From contig JADFHG010000019.1 in NCBI GenBank assembly GCA_022567365.1, forward strand, positions 1 to 14,619: a DNA stretch of 14,619 bases, given 5' to 3'. Source of the DNA: Planctomycetota bacterium. Its GTDB lineage: Bacteria > Planctomycetota > Phycisphaerae > UBA1845. The position numbers and the translations under genes are program-made. Within the stretch, counting starts at the first letter, position 1; each line of letters opens with the position of its first letter. Below, one piece after another: positions 14,614 through 14,619 of the stretch. A model generated the notes under the pieces. It searched no databases. It had not been told where the DNA came from and saw nothing but the letters and a program-made list of their open reading frames with translations.

Positions 14614-14619
14614 CTACAG

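Larger units (their letters stand above)
14459..14619. repeat. Cluster of interspersed palindromic repeats at the right edge
   Basis: Two module types alternate. Module A is gtcccgtag-a/g-gacgaa-(g)-tgag, seen at 14459-14479 and 14529-14548 as direct copies, and again inverted at 14556-14576. Module B is a hairpin built on cccagca/tgctggg, seen at 14485-14503 and 14595-14613. The order is A, B, A, inverted A, B. The cluster has no coding content and may continue beyond the window. Confidence 0.8.

Noticed and set aside
14459..14619. Repeat cluster considered as a CRISPR array
   Set aside because: The units are palindromic, of two kinds and in both orientations, with no regular unique spacers and no cas genes.

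Overview
The window reads as chromosomal DNA from a GC-rich, double-membraned (diderm) bacterium. An outer-membrane secretin with a signal peptide and a lipoprotein with a lipobox show the two membranes. A planctomycete or close relative is my best guess. The reasons are the protein styles (small signal-bearing coiled-coil protein, PilN-like start with a DFRP motif, secretin with a helical tail) and short palindromic repeats of the 'cccgtagggacga' and 'cccagcacttcgtgctggg' kind, which I associate with planctomycete genomes. This placement is inference from memory, not a search.

Positions 381-11439 form one co-directional block of eleven genes, most of them overlapping or a few bases apart. 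The order is: small exported coiled-coil protein; PilM-like actin-fold ATPase; PilN-like, PilO-like and PilP/GspC-like inner-membrane proteins; PilQ/GspD-like secretin; TPR lipoprotein (pilotin-like); STAS-domain protein; PilB/GspE-type assembly ATPase with an N-terminal MshEN-like domain; PilT-type retraction ATPase; PilC/GspF-type platform protein. Together they would build nearly all of a type IV pilus-like envelope machine: cytoplasmic ring (PilM), alignment complex (PilN/O/P), outer-membrane gate (secretin plus pilotin), platform, and extension and retraction motors. Pilins and the prepilin peptidase are absent from the window and must be elsewhere if the machine works. The STAS protein is the unexpected member, inserted between the outer-membrane half and the motor half of the operon.

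Positions 11440-11805 lie between two converging transcripts and hold no gene, but are packed with GC-rich hairpins and inverted-repeat remnants that probably end transcription from both sides. On the minus strand, 11806-13302 encodes an M32 (Taq-type) metallocarboxypeptidase with an intact HEXXH motif, functionally unrelated to the pilus genes as far as I can see.

The right end (13303-14619) is gene-poor. It holds one convincing very small gene (14014-14154, minus), a 46-residue single-pass membrane protein with a good ribosome-binding site. The last 160 bases are a cluster of short palindromic repeats, including a perfect 21-bp inverted repeat.
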